Positions 14,800 to 23,971 are shown, counted from the stretch's first letter. The stretch is 52,922 nt of DNA from Candidatus Marsarchaeota archaeon (GCA_023473665.1 JAMCYM010000001.1:1-52922), one strand, 5' to 3'. Made by a program: numbers and translations. Notes: generated by a model not told the origin, from the letters alone.

Positions 14800-15563
14800 G
14801 CCTTCACACCATGCATGCCTGCCACAGTTTCGCGTTCTACGTCGGTAATTTCAGCAGGTACTATTATTGAGGTTACGCCATTATTAAGCTTTAGTGCCTT
14901 TGCTTCGCCGAACCCGAGCACCAAAACCGACTGGCCGTCACGCCCAAGGTCATGCATGACGAATATCTTCCTCTCATTGGCAATTATGCCATGCCTATAA
15001 TGCAATTCCGCCTCCCAAAACACATCCAGCGCTTCCTGCAATGGTATTGATGAACCTTTCTCTGCATCATAATCGAGTAGCACTATGCTGTGGAGATTGC
15101 TTCTTGAGTTTCTTTCAATCGTCTCGTAGAAAGAGACTGGCCTGTATTTTTCACTCCATCTCGGTACAGTGCACACTGCACCGAACCTGTAGAAATCCAA
15201 TCCGCTTTCGCCTATTATAACTGACAGGATAGAGCTTGCATGCATGATCTTTACTGAAACGCCAGCCTTCCTTGCCTCTATGAAGAGTATCTTATGCGTT
15301 GTGGCAGTGAGAGGGTCTCCGCCAACCAGCACCGCTATGTCCTCGCTTGCCGCACGCTTAACAAGCGCAGGCGCGTTCTCCTCCATATCTGACCTTTTCA
15401 GTTCGGTTATCTTCTTGCTTAGCAGCGCTTCTAGATATGCGATGCGCCTCTCGTTCATTAGGCTGGTATATGTGTCAGCATAGAGCGTGCAGCGCTTGCA
15501 TGCATCAAGCGCCGCCACAGGCACATCTCCGTCTGCAAGTCCAACACCTATCAGGTATAGCAT
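14796..15563 (-). CDS. dphB: Diphthine synthase
   Basis: SAM-dependent methyltransferase (also written Dph5) that methylates the 3-carboxy-3-aminopropyl-histidine of elongation factor 2 during diphthamide synthesis. The 255 residues show the tetrapyrrole-methylase fold: MLYLIGVGLADGDV at the N-terminus, VLVGGDPLTATTH, MHASSILSVIIGESGLDFYRFG, VSFYETIERN and LLDYDAE. The ATG at 15563 follows GGTGG; upstream in-frame codons are not needed. It lies between the Lhr helicase (12 bases upstream) and endA (four-base overlap) in one operon. Confidence 0.93.
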   Translation of the reverse strand: MLYLIGVGLADGDVPVAALDACKRCTLYADTYTSLMNERRIAYLEALLSKKITELKRSDMEENAPALVKRAASEDIAVLVGGDPLTATTHKILFIEARKAGVSVKIMHASSILSVIIGESGLDFYRFGAVCTVPRWSEKYRPVSFYETIERNSRSNLHSIVLLDYDAEKGSSIPLQEALDVFWEAELHYRHGIIANERKIFVMHDLGRDGQSVLVLGFGEAKALKLNNGVTSIIVPAEITDVERETVAGMHGVKA

Positions 15564-15574
15564 AAAGCCACCAA

Positions 15575-18340
15575 TCATGTCACAGACCAATACTTCTTGT
15601 TCTTTATAAATTGCTTCTGCGCCTCTATCAAATCTAGATAGAAAAGCCGCTCGTCCCTGCGCAGCATGAGCAGCGCCCTTGCGGCGGTCCTCGGTCCTAT
15701 CCCATAGGTCGCAAGAGCCACGGCAGCTTTACCTCCATAGGACTCCATAAGGCTGGCCTGTTTCATGATGTCGCCCAGCATAGACCGTTCGGCCTGCGAC
15801 AGTCTTGCGCCGCTCCTCCTTTTATCGATTAATGCCTTGTATTCTTCTGTGAACGGCACTAGCATCGGACTCCCGCATGCCGGGCATACTATCTCGCCCA
15901 TAGGTTCTAGTTCCTCGAGGCTTCGTGTGAACGTCATACCGCAGTACGTGCAAAGGAGCTTTGTCCTCTTGGCCAGCATGTATTTCACGAACGAGTCGAC
16001 CAGTTCAGTGCTGGGCGTGAGCGGCATCAGCAATTCCTTCGTGTAATATGCGGAGTCGAGTATGGTTTTGGTAAGCTGAGTCATCTGCCCAGTACGTACG
16101 CTGCGAATCTTAATCCTGCCTTCGTGAATTCCGGAGAAGAAGTCCCTGAGCAATGGCACGTCGAAGTAGTTCTCCATCAGTTCGCGTTCTGTTTCGGAAT
16201 AGACAGGCGTGCCAGCCAATACCTTGACAAGCCTCCTTGCAACCGATTTCGAAACCGTTGCATCCCTATCAACCAGGCCGAACAGCTTTGCTACGGTTAT
16301 GAATCTGTATCTGAACAGCTCCGTGTCTGCTACGGCGTCACGCAGTGCATGCTCTATGCCGGCCGGCGCAATCGAATGCAGGAGCGCAGCCAAGTTGGCA
16401 TCCGGGCGCACCTCAACGAAAACCATGTACGGCGAGGCTTTTATGTTGACGCTGTGCCCCAGTCTAACGCTCATAAGATGCCCTAGCAATCTTGACAATG
16501 CCTCGTTGGCAAGAGTGCCTAGACCTGTGTAAACTACTGAATAATCATCGTGCTCCTCTATCATTACCGAATCCCTTGACGGAATGGCGCCACTCTGTGC
16601 CCTTGCAAAATCATCGAGCTCTTTGGCAAGCCCGTCTTCTCCCCGGCCGCCAATTGCCAACTTTCCATTGTGCAGTTCGTTCAGCGTGTCGAAAAACCCA
16701 TGTGCAACCTCGCTGCTCACAGGGATGTCCTCTCCGCTCCAGTCCGGAACTGCAGCCTCGAGATTGTCGCTAGGTTCCACGTGTATTATGTCATTGTCTA
16801 TGCTAACTACCTTCCACGGCAACCCCTTTGTTATGAACACCGAACCTTCATCCACATTGCTTGCCACGAATCTCTCGTCCAGCGACGACACAATCCTGTT
16901 GTTTGCTATGTTCTTGACCACGTAACGCTTGGAATCCGGTATGACGCTGAGGTGCCCGTAATAGTACATCCTGGTGCGGCCTCCAGACGAGATGGATCTT
17001 CCGTCGAATCCTATCATGCGCTGGTCGGCCATGAACCTGAGCAGTGCCTCAATTGCATTCTTCTCGATCTTTGCGAATGGCCCGGACCTTCTTGCAATGT
17101 TAAGCACCTCATCGATAGAACAGGCACCTTTGTCGAGCGCAATTCCGCAGATTTGGTTAGCCAGCACATCCAGCGGCAGTTCGTGCGGCCTGAACTGCTC
17201 AAGCTTCCCTTCGTCTACATTCCTGCATATCGTGATGGCTTCTATCGCATCAACCTCGTTTGTCGCGATTATCGTCCCGCGCGCTTTTTTATGCACCGAA
17301 TGCCCGCTGCGCCCCGCGCGCTGGATGATACGCAGCGCCTGCCGTGGCGAGCTGTACTGCACCACAAGGTCTATCGCCCCTATATCTATCCCAAGTTCCA
17401 GCGAGCTTGTGGCTATTATGCTCTTGAGCGCGCCGCTCCTGAACTGCTCCTCTATGCGCACGCGTTCCTCTTTATCGAGCGAACTGTGGTGCACTCCTAT
17501 GCCGCCGAATGGCCGTATGCTGTTTAGGTAAAGCAATCTGCTTCCAAGCGCCTCTACTATCTGCCTGGTGTTCGCGAACACAAGCGTAGATTTAGACCCT
17601 GATATCAACCTCGACAATGCATCGAGCCTGGCGAGCGCCTGTGCGTCCAGGCCGAATCTCTCCGCTATATCACCCATGCTTCTGACAGCGGCCTTAGGTA
17701 TCACGACTTTCAGCTCAAGGTCCTTCCTGCTGTCTATAACCGCCGCCTCGCATTTCCGGGTTCCGCAAAGCAGCTTCTTAACTCCCCCCAAATCGCTGAT
17801 GGTCGCGCTTATGCCTATTCGCTGGAAGTTCTGAGACAGTTCCTCGAGCCTCTCAAGCCCAAGTGCCAGCTGCGCCCCGCGCTTAGTATGGTAAAGCTCA
17901 TGTATTTCGTCGACTATCACGTGCCTTACATTCGCCAATGCCCTGCCTATATACTTCGTTGGGAGTATGCTCTGCAGCGTTTCTGGCGTGGTGATGAGCA
18001 GCATCGGGGCTTTTCTGCTCTGTCTGCTCCTTTCGCTTTGCAGTGTATCACCATGCCTTACTGCTACGCTCACGCCTATAGCGCTGCACAGGCCCTCAAC
18101 CCTCTTTATCATGTCCCTGTTGAGTGCCCTCAGCGGCGTTATGTAAAGGGCCATCACCCCGTCGCGTTTTCCCGAGCGCACCATGTTATCCAGCACAGGC
18201 AGCAGCGCGGCTTCGGTCTTGCCAGAGCCCGTAGGTGCGCTTATTATGCAGTTTTTGCCGCCGCCAACTAACGGAAGAGCAAGCTCCTGGATAGGCGTGT
18301 AGTGCTTGTACGTCCTGAGGAACACGTCATAAACAGTCAT
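15575..18340 (-). CDS. lhr: Lhr-type (large helicase-related) superfamily 2 DNA helicase
   Basis: ATP-dependent helicase of the Lhr family, 921 residues, thought to act in DNA repair and recombination. N-terminal RecA-like domain 1 has a Q-motif-like YTPIQELALPL, Walker A APTGSGKT (about 35-42), and Walker B DEIHEL; domain 2 has LVFANTR, GIGVHHSSLD, ATSSLELGIDIG and QRAGRSGHS. The Lhr winged-helix and C-terminal domains follow. Near the C-terminus four cysteines, CTYC and CPAC, form a zinc-binding-like knuckle. The ATG at 18340 with GAGGTTG upstream is preferred over the TTG at 18358. It lies in an operon with a surface protein gene and dphB. Confidence 0.92.
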   Translation of the reverse strand: MTVYDVFLRTYKHYTPIQELALPLVGGGKNCIISAPTGSGKTEAALLPVLDNMVRSGKRDGVMALYITPLRALNRDMIKRVEGLCSAIGVSVAVRHGDTLQSERSRQSRKAPMLLITTPETLQSILPTKYIGRALANVRHVIVDEIHELYHTKRGAQLALGLERLEELSQNFQRIGISATISDLGGVKKLLCGTRKCEAAVIDSRKDLELKVVIPKAAVRSMGDIAERFGLDAQALARLDALSRLISGSKSTLVFANTRQIVEALGSRLLYLNSIRPFGGIGVHHSSLDKEERVRIEEQFRSGALKSIIATSSLELGIDIGAIDLVVQYSSPRQALRIIQRAGRSGHSVHKKARGTIIATNEVDAIEAITICRNVDEGKLEQFRPHELPLDVLANQICGIALDKGACSIDEVLNIARRSGPFAKIEKNAIEALLRFMADQRMIGFDGRSISSGGRTRMYYYGHLSVIPDSKRYVVKNIANNRIVSSLDERFVASNVDEGSVFITKGLPWKVVSIDNDIIHVEPSDNLEAAVPDWSGEDIPVSSEVAHGFFDTLNELHNGKLAIGGRGEDGLAKELDDFARAQSGAIPSRDSVMIEEHDDYSVVYTGLGTLANEALSRLLGHLMSVRLGHSVNIKASPYMVFVEVRPDANLAALLHSIAPAGIEHALRDAVADTELFRYRFITVAKLFGLVDRDATVSKSVARRLVKVLAGTPVYSETERELMENYFDVPLLRDFFSGIHEGRIKIRSVRTGQMTQLTKTILDSAYYTKELLMPLTPSTELVDSFVKYMLAKRTKLLCTYCGMTFTRSLEELEPMGEIVCPACGSPMLVPFTEEYKALIDKRRSGARLSQAERSMLGDIMKQASLMESYGGKAAVALATYGIGPRTAARALLMLRRDERLFYLDLIEAQKQFIKNKKYWSVT

Positions 18341-18358
18341 ATGCGCAACCTCTGGCAA

Positions 18359-20359
18359 TCATGCGCGCCTTCTGTGCCAAATCTCTACTGCAGCTATCGC
18401 AGCTATCAGCGCTATTGGCAAGATTATAACGGCGATCTGCAGCGGTGTCATAAACACGAGCTTGACCGAGTTGGCGTTTTCTGTCTGCACATGCTCTATC
18501 TCTCCGAGATACTTGACACTTCCAGACAAGTAGCCGTAAGGGACGTCATCCAGCGTTACTGCTCCAGAACTGCCAAGATACCCTGAATAGGTACTTCCGT
18601 TCCTGAACGAGAGCCCAACGGATGCATTTAGGGGCGTGCCGAACATGCTCTCCGCCTGCACCGTCACATTAAAGATCGGCAGCTTTATGGTTACCACACC
18701 TGGCTCCGACAATGCAAACGTCGAATTTTCCGGAGTCACATTTGTGCCCTTGTAAAGAACATAGTCGATCGCATAGGTTCTGTCGGCAAACACGAACGCG
18801 GTAGAGTTGAGCTGCTCCCCGTCAGCATAAAGGGTGTTCGCGTATACCTGCCCGCCATACGCGTTCGTGAACTTGAAGCTCGCCAGCACCTGCGGAGCGA
18901 ACATGGCCTCCACGAGCACGCTCCTGTTGACCGTTATGTAAACACTCATGTTCTTCTCCCCGTTGCTCCAGCCATCGAATGCGATTCTGTTGGTGCTGTT
19001 TACCTCCTTAACTCCCGCGCTTATGTATACGTGCGCTGTACTGTTGGCGTCGTACCATCCGCTTCCATATGCAACCCCATACTGCGAGGTGGCATTTAGC
19101 ATGTACTGCGTCTTCCATTCCGCGCTGATGTATTCCGGCGAGTCCATTGCTGTGGTGGCGTTTGCCGATGCCTCCCCGTTGCTCCAGCCAGCAAAAACAG
19201 AACGTGAGCCGTACCCTGAAGGAATTGTGTTAGCGCTGATGCCGTACGCGGCCAATGAGCCAGCGTCGTACCATCCGCTTCCTGATGAGCTGCCGTATTG
19301 GCTTGTAACATTGAGGTAGTACTGCGTTGTCCATTCTGCGGTCTCGTTTATGCTGCCGTCCATCGTTATGGTTATATTTGTCGATGGCCCCGTGTATGAT
19401 CCAGAGCCCGTGCCTACCCATCCGGAAAATGCACGCCTCACACCATTAGAAACATTGATTGCATAAGGTGCAGAAAGCCTCACTTGGGAATATGCGCTGT
19501 AGTTTACTGAGCTGTTCAGGTTTCCGTACTGCGACCTGATGTCGAGCCTGTATCCGATGGCCCATAGCTCCGTAAAGTTAGCCGGCGTCTGCAGGCCTGA
19601 ACCTATCTCAAAGTAGTTGGTGTACGGCATAACCTCCTGTATGCCATATGGGTTCTTAAGCGCAGTTTCACTGCCAGACCCATAACCAACGTAACTGTAG
19701 CCCTTCTGGACCAGCCTGTACGATTCCCCTGTATAATAACTCAGGTTCCTGAAGCTAACAATCGCCATCGGCAGTGTGTTGGTGTTCACATTAGCATATT
19801 CCGCGAACGCGGTTATCGGATTGGCGTCGGAGTCCTGCGCTCCCAGGTTGACGGAACCGGTCATGTTTCCATTGAAGTAGAAATCCCACATACCGTTTGA
19901 ATAGTTGAACGAATAGGTATTGAACTTCCCGTAAGCACCTGCCGAATCATTGCCGCCTATGCTTCCATAAAAAGAATTGCCGGTATAGCCTGCAGGAAAG
20001 TACTCCCAGAACCATACTGGGGTGCCGGCACTTATGTATGTATTGCCAGTACAGCCGCTCTGTGTGCAATTGGTAGGATACATGCCGCTTACATTAGGTA
20101 TCTCATAGCCAGTCTGAACGAACGCTCCGTTAGACAGGCTTTCACCAACCCAGAACCCGAGCGAGCCGTCCTGCGCATAGCTCGGCTGGTATACCGTTTC
20201 TATCTGCACGCTTCCTCCGCTGTTCTGCGTGGTTTGGGTTGAGCCCCTTGCCCCAGTCTGAAACCAGTACTGCGCGTGTGCAAGCCCGAGCGCCGCGAAG
20301 AGCAGCACAACGGCCATTAATACCGCTGCCCTTGCGCCACCATTCCTAAACCCTATCAT
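18359..20359 (-). CDS. Large secreted, membrane-anchored surface protein with repeats
   Basis: A 666-residue exported protein of unknown function. An N-terminal signal peptide (about 5-30, ending in ALGLAHA) and a C-terminal hydrophobic anchor followed by HRRRA put the bulk outside the cell. The region from residue about 25 to 250 is rich in Y, G, S and N and includes GSLGFWVGESLSNGAFVQ. The middle holds at least two clear repeats of about 70 residues beginning TQY-x-LN-x-TSQYG, with SGWYDA and FAGWSNGE or FDGWSNGE, resembling divergent InlB-type B repeats. Many N-x-S/T sites suggest N-glycosylation. ATG at 20359 overlaps dtdA by 14 bases. It may be an S-layer or adhesion protein. Confidence 0.72.
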   Translation of the reverse strand: MIGFRNGGARAAVLMAVVLLFAALGLAHAQYWFQTGARGSTQTTQNSGGSVQIETVYQPSYAQDGSLGFWVGESLSNGAFVQTGYEIPNVSGMYPTNCTQSGCTGNTYISAGTPVWFWEYFPAGYTGNSFYGSIGGNDSAGAYGKFNTYSFNYSNGMWDFYFNGNMTGSVNLGAQDSDANPITAFAEYANVNTNTLPMAIVSFRNLSYYTGESYRLVQKGYSYVGYGSGSETALKNPYGIQEVMPYTNYFEIGSGLQTPANFTELWAIGYRLDIRSQYGNLNSSVNYSAYSQVRLSAPYAINVSNGVRRAFSGWVGTGSGSYTGPSTNITITMDGSINETAEWTTQYYLNVTSQYGSSSGSGWYDAGSLAAYGISANTIPSGYGSRSVFAGWSNGEASANATTAMDSPEYISAEWKTQYMLNATSQYGVAYGSGWYDANSTAHVYISAGVKEVNSTNRIAFDGWSNGEKNMSVYITVNRSVLVEAMFAPQVLASFKFTNAYGGQVYANTLYADGEQLNSTAFVFADRTYAIDYVLYKGTNVTPENSTFALSEPGVVTIKLPIFNVTVQAESMFGTPLNASVGLSFRNGSTYSGYLGSSGAVTLDDVPYGYLSGSVKYLGEIEHVQTENANSVKLVFMTPLQIAVIILPIALIAAIAAVEIWHRRRA

Positions 20360-21140
20360 AGTCCATGCCAAGCTCTCCCAACCTCTTTATTACAGATTCC
20401 CTCTCCACAGCATTTATGCTTTTCCATTCTATAACGGCCTTCTCCGGCTTCACAGACGAACGTTCGAACGCCTGTCCCAGCATGTCCAGTTCGTTCACGT
20501 AATACTTAGGCAATATGTGGGCGAACGCATACTTGCCTTCGAGGGCCAGCCTCGTAAACTTTCCCGGATAGTGCATGCCCCCTACCCCAACCGCGACAGC
20601 GCCGAAATCTGGCTCATGCCAGTCGAGCAATGCGTCTTTCACAGATTCAGCAAGGGTCTTCGCATGCTCTCTGCTTGCTATTATATCGTCGTTTCCCCCT
20701 ATCTCGACGAACATCGATGGCGCTACGAGTAGCGGCCCGTGGTGCGTAGCTTCATACGTAACCTCAATGCCGCCTGCGTTCAGCCTATGCATGACCTTGA
20801 GCACGGCCAGCATCTGCACCGGCGCGGCGTAGCTCAGCTGCCTTGGTGTGCCTCCAAGGTCGGCCTTGCCCGACCAGTTCCCTTCTGCGTGCACGGTGAA
20901 CGATGCGACCCCCTTCTCGCTTCTATGCTTGCTCAAAAACACTATGAGATCTGTATCAACCAAGTCGTCAAGAAACCCAGCATTGACCATCGCAGTGTCT
21001 ATCTCAAGCATTTTTGTTTGGCCGGCAATGTGCATCGCATGCCCGGCAACATCTTCCACTTGCTTAAACCCGCCAATCCTTATGAGCTCCGCTGCCGCAT
21101 TCTCCGATGCTATATCAAGCTTTGAGTAGACTATGAGCAT
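20346..21140 (-). CDS. dtdA: D-aminoacyl-tRNA deacylase (archaeal DTD2/GEK1 type)
   Basis: Hydrolyses D-amino acids from mischarged tRNA. The 264 residues match the archaeal/plant family: MLIVYSKLDIASENAA at the start, FLSKHRSEKGVASFTVHAEGNW, YEATHHGPLL and GVGGMHYPGKF, the last two containing conserved histidines. I chose the ATG at 21140; the frame extends far upstream but that part is not family-like and an A/T-rich TATA stretch lies at about 21166-21174, which predicts a nearly leaderless message. It heads a five-gene minus-strand run with the surface protein, lhr, dphB and endA. Confidence 0.92.
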   Translation of the reverse strand: MLIVYSKLDIASENAAAELIRIGGFKQVEDVAGHAMHIAGQTKMLEIDTAMVNAGFLDDLVDTDLIVFLSKHRSEKGVASFTVHAEGNWSGKADLGGTPRQLSYAAPVQMLAVLKVMHRLNAGGIEVTYEATHHGPLLVAPSMFVEIGGNDDIIASREHAKTLAESVKDALLDWHEPDFGAVAVGVGGMHYPGKFTRLALEGKYAFAHILPKYYVNELDMLGQAFERSSVKPEKAVIEWKSINAVERESVIKRLGELGMDYDRV

Positions 21141-21212
21141 TGCATCACTATGCATTGCGCCGCAGAAATAAAAACACCAATGCCATATTAATTTTTCATT
21201 CCATTGCTTAGC

Positions 21213-21521
21213 ATGCAAAATAGCGCGAAAACGTTCGCAAGGAGGAAAGAAGACTTCATATGCCTGCACTGCGGTGCACATGTCGCAGGCAACGGATACA
21301 CCGACCACTGCCCCGAATGCCTATGGGGAAGGCACGTAGATAAAAATCCTGGCGACAGACTGGAGCGGTGTGGCGGCGAAATGAAGCCAGTCTCTGCAGA
21401 GTGCGACCGCGACGGCACCTTCACCATACATTACGTTTGCCTAAAGTGCGGCGTGCGTAGGCGCTTCAAGCAGGCTGCCGGCGATAGCAGGCAGGCGCTG
21501 GAGGACCTGGCCGGGCATTAA
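21213..21521 (+). CDS. RNHCP domain protein
   Basis: A 102-residue zinc-binding protein of the RNHCP family, whose function is unknown. Visible features are an N-terminal CLHCG knuckle, the family core TDHCPECLWGRHVDKNPGDR, RCGGEMKPV and a second knuckle CLKCGVRRR. The four cysteine pairs suggest two zinc sites. The ATG at 21213 is preferred to the TTG at 21204. It is divergent from dtdA and is followed, after 70 bases, by nuoA. Small size and basic surface would fit nucleic-acid binding, but that is inference. Confidence 0.85.
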   Translation: MQNSAKTFARRKEDFICLHCGAHVAGNGYTDHCPECLWGRHVDKNPGDRLERCGGEMKPVSAECDRDGTFTIHYVCLKCGVRRRFKQAAGDSRQALEDLAGH

Positions 21522-21591
21522 GGAATAAATGTTGCGCACCACCTACCAAAGTATAATAAGATTGGCATGTAATTTAGCCCTGTGTAGCAGC

Positions 21592-21951
21592 ATGCTTTAC
21601 GATTATATCGCCATCGTGTTCTTCGCCGCGTTCGCATTTTTCATACCAGCGGCGTTCCTCCTGGCGTCCAGGCTGCTGCGCCCAAGCTCTGCCGGCAATC
21701 GTGTCAAGGATTCGCCGTATGAGAGCGGCGAGAAGACCATAGGATCGAGCCGCGACCTTGACATCGAGTATTTTCCGTTCTTCATGCTCTTCCTACCATT
21801 TGAGGTCGTGGCTGTCATTGTGCTCCTGTGGAGCCCTTCGGCAAGGGTAACGGGCCTTACAAACGGGCTACTGGTTATCGGAATGCTGGTGCTGGCTGCG
21901 GCCCTGGCGACGCTGGGTTACATGCTTGCAGGTGACAAACGTGCAAAATGA
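21592..21951 (+). CDS. nuoA: NADH-quinone oxidoreductase subunit A (complex I)
   Basis: A small membrane subunit of respiratory complex I, 119 residues with three hydrophobic spans (about 4-25, 63-83, 92-112). The loop PYESGEKTIGSSRDLDIEYFPFFMLFLPFE carries the conserved E and the F-x-x-x-x-x-F-E pattern of NuoA. The ATG at 21592 is the natural start; the frame is open to 21529 but that extension is not family-like. A TATA-like GTATAATAAG (21551-21560) lies about 35 bases upstream. It is the first of four overlapping nuo genes. Confidence 0.9.
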   Translation: MLYDYIAIVFFAAFAFFIPAAFLLASRLLRPSSAGNRVKDSPYESGEKTIGSSRDLDIEYFPFFMLFLPFEVVAVIVLLWSPSARVTGLTNGLLVIGMLVLAAALATLGYMLAGDKRAK

Positions 21952-22573
21952 CGGTGTAGCGCCATACACTCCGGAGCAGTTCCTCAACGCCGAGCAGGAA
22001 ATGACCGAAATGCTGGCGCAATCATCTAGCAAGTACAAGGTGCCAGTCAATGCCATCTTTGCGAGGCTCAGCGAGATAACACAGGAAAGCGCAAAGGGCA
22101 TAATCGGCTGGGCGCGCGGCAATTCCCTCTGGCCGCTCCAATTCGGGCTCGCATGCTGCGCCATGGAGCTGATGGACTTCGGCGCCGCAAGAATAGATGC
22201 AGAGCGGAAGGGATACCTGCTGTTCAGGGGCACCCCAAGACAATGCGACGTGATGATAGTTGCAGGATGGGTCACCAAATCAATGGCCCCGAGGGTAAAG
22301 CGCCTCTACGAGCAGATGGCAAGCCCCAGATACGTGATCGCATACGGCGAGTGCGCAACTTCAGGCGGGCCTTGGTACGAGAGCTACAATATAATACAGG
22401 GGATAGACCAGGTGCTGCCTGTAGATGTATATGTAGCAGGATGCCCTCCAAAACCCGAGAACCTGTTCGCTGCGCTTATGAAGCTTCAAGACAAAGTAGG
22501 TGGTAAGACTGCTGGAGATACCGAACGCACAATTAGTGAAAACCTGCGAAGAAATGAAAAGGAAGGGCTTTGA
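21941..22573 (+). CDS. nuoB: NADH-quinone oxidoreductase subunit B (complex I)
   Basis: Carries iron-sulfur cluster N2, the last electron carrier before quinone. The 210 residues include all four cluster cysteines: the adjacent pair in LACCAMELM, one in YGECATSGG and one in VAGCPPKPE, with the surrounding GTPRQCDVMIVAG block. I place the start at GTG 21941, five bases after GGTGA (21931-21935), inside the end of nuoA (11-base overlap). The C-terminal 24 codons overlap the predicted nuoC start by 74 bases, in another frame. The tail beyond the conserved core, rich in E, K and R, is encoded in that overlap. Confidence 0.94.
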   Translation: MQNDGVAPYTPEQFLNAEQEMTEMLAQSSSKYKVPVNAIFARLSEITQESAKGIIGWARGNSLWPLQFGLACCAMELMDFGAARIDAERKGYLLFRGTPRQCDVMIVAGWVTKSMAPRVKRLYEQMASPRYVIAYGECATSGGPWYESYNIIQGIDQVLPVDVYVAGCPPKPENLFAALMKLQDKVGGKTAGDTERTISENLRRNEKEGL

Positions 22574-22877
22574 CTACCTCAAAGCCATAACTGCTGTAGA
22601 CTACACTGACAGACTGGAGGTGCTGTACCTGCTTTACAACACAACCACGAAGGAGCAGGAGACGCTGCTGGTAAAGCTTACGGCTCCGCTGAAAGTAAGC
22701 ACCATAATGCACGTGTACGGGAGCGCAGACTGGTACGAGCGTGAGCTGTCAGAGATGTTCGGCATAAAGATAGACGGCAGGGAAGCAAGCAGGCTCCTAC
22801 TCGAGAAATGGAACGGCGCAGATGCGCCGCTGAGGAAGGGCTTCGCATGGGGCAAGCCGTACAGGAAGGTGAGTTGA
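22500..22877 (+). CDS. nuoC: NADH-quinone oxidoreductase subunit C (complex I, 30 kDa type)
   Basis: A 125-residue peripheral-arm subunit of complex I. Core motifs are YLKAITAVDYTDRLEVLYLL, VSTIMHVYGSADWYERELSEMFGI and the C-terminal KGFAWGKPYRK. GTG at 22500 gives an N-terminal amphipathic helix (LVKTCEEMKRKGFDYL) seen in relatives but overlaps nuoB by 74 bases; ATG 22554 would shorten the overlap to 20 bases and lose half of that helix. I favour 22500 without certainty. The stop overlaps the nuoD start as TGATG. Confidence 0.88.
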   Translation: MVRLLEIPNAQLVKTCEEMKRKGFDYLKAITAVDYTDRLEVLYLLYNTTTKEQETLLVKLTAPLKVSTIMHVYGSADWYERELSEMFGIKIDGREASRLLLEKWNGADAPLRKGFAWGKPYRKVS

Positions 22878-23971
22878 TGGCAGTCATGCGGATAAACGTA
22901 GGCCCTATACACCCGAGCACGCACGGGGTTCTCCGACTGGTAGTCGATGTGGATGGCGACACAATAAAGAAGGTGGAGCCGCACATCGGGTTCCTCCATA
23001 GGGGCGTCGAGAAGCTCATGGAGACAAGAATGTACATGCAGAACCCGTCTTACGTGGAGAAGCTGGACTACGTGGCTCCGATGGCCTGGGACGACCTATA
23101 TGTGAATACGGTTGAGAAAGCGCTTGGCAGGGAACCTACAGAGCCGGCGCAGTACGCCAGAATTATACTCCTGGAGTTCCAGCGCATCGCGAGCCATCTG
23201 CTATGGCTCGGCACCTTCTGCAACGACATGGGCCAGATGTTCACGATGTTCATGTGGACATTCAGGGACAGGGCTCCAATAATAAAATTCCTCGAGGACG
23301 TTTCCGGCAGCAGGATGTTCTATGTCAACTTCAGGATTGGCGGCCTGAACAGGCCGCTGCCTGCAGATTTCAGGCAGAGGGCGCTCGGCCTCGCCGACTA
23401 CCTAGAAGAAAAGATACATGGCTATCGGAAGGTCCTCGACGCAAACCAAGTGTTCCTGGAACGTACAAAGGGCATTGGCGTGCTCGGCAGGCGCGATGCG
23501 ATAGAACTCGGTGCATCGGGGCCAGTGCTGCGCGGCTCTGGTGTAGATGAAGATGCGAGGAAGAGCGCACCATACTATGCTTACAGCAATCTGAAGTTCT
23601 CTATTCCCACATACTCACAGGGAGATTCCTATACTCGCTATCTGGTGAGGTACAATGAGATGCTGGAGAGCCTGGGCATAATACGGCAGGCGCTCGACAA
23701 GATGCCTGAAGGCAACGTAGTTGGCATGCCTATAAAGCTCATCGGCCCTCCTGCAAATCCCAACAGCATCGTGAATAGGAGGGAGTTGCCGCGCGGCGAA
23801 GGCCTTATATACATGGTGCCTGGCCCCCAGCGGCCCTATCGCGTGTTCCTCCGGTCTCCGGCATTCGCCAACCTGTCCATACTGCCTCACATAGTCGAAG
23901 GCGAGAAGTTCGCCGACCTATTCCCAATACTTGGTAGCCTAGATATAGTGATGGCCGAGATAGACCGGTAG
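22877..23971 (+). CDS. nuoD: NADH-quinone oxidoreductase subunit D (complex I, 49 kDa type)
   Basis: Quinone-site subunit of complex I, related to the large subunit of NiFe hydrogenases. The 364 residues include VGPIHPSTHGVLRL, GFLHRGVEKLME, the EFQRIASHLLWLGTF block, GGLNRPLP, SIPTYSQGDSYTRY and the C-terminal LPILGSLDIVMAEIDR. The hydrogenase-type cysteines are absent, as expected. The ATG at 22877 follows GGTGA (22868-22872). The cluster stops here: no nuoE, F, G, H or I follows, so the remaining subunits must be encoded elsewhere. Absence of nuoEFG nearby fits archaeal complexes that do not use NADH directly, but that is not shown. Confidence 0.95.
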   Translation: MAVMRINVGPIHPSTHGVLRLVVDVDGDTIKKVEPHIGFLHRGVEKLMETRMYMQNPSYVEKLDYVAPMAWDDLYVNTVEKALGREPTEPAQYARIILLEFQRIASHLLWLGTFCNDMGQMFTMFMWTFRDRAPIIKFLEDVSGSRMFYVNFRIGGLNRPLPADFRQRALGLADYLEEKIHGYRKVLDANQVFLERTKGIGVLGRRDAIELGASGPVLRGSGVDEDARKSAPYYAYSNLKFSIPTYSQGDSYTRYLVRYNEMLESLGIIRQALDKMPEGNVVGMPIKLIGPPANPNSIVNRRELPRGEGLIYMVPGPQRPYRVFLRSPAFANLSILPHIVEGEKFADLFPILGSLDIVMAEIDR

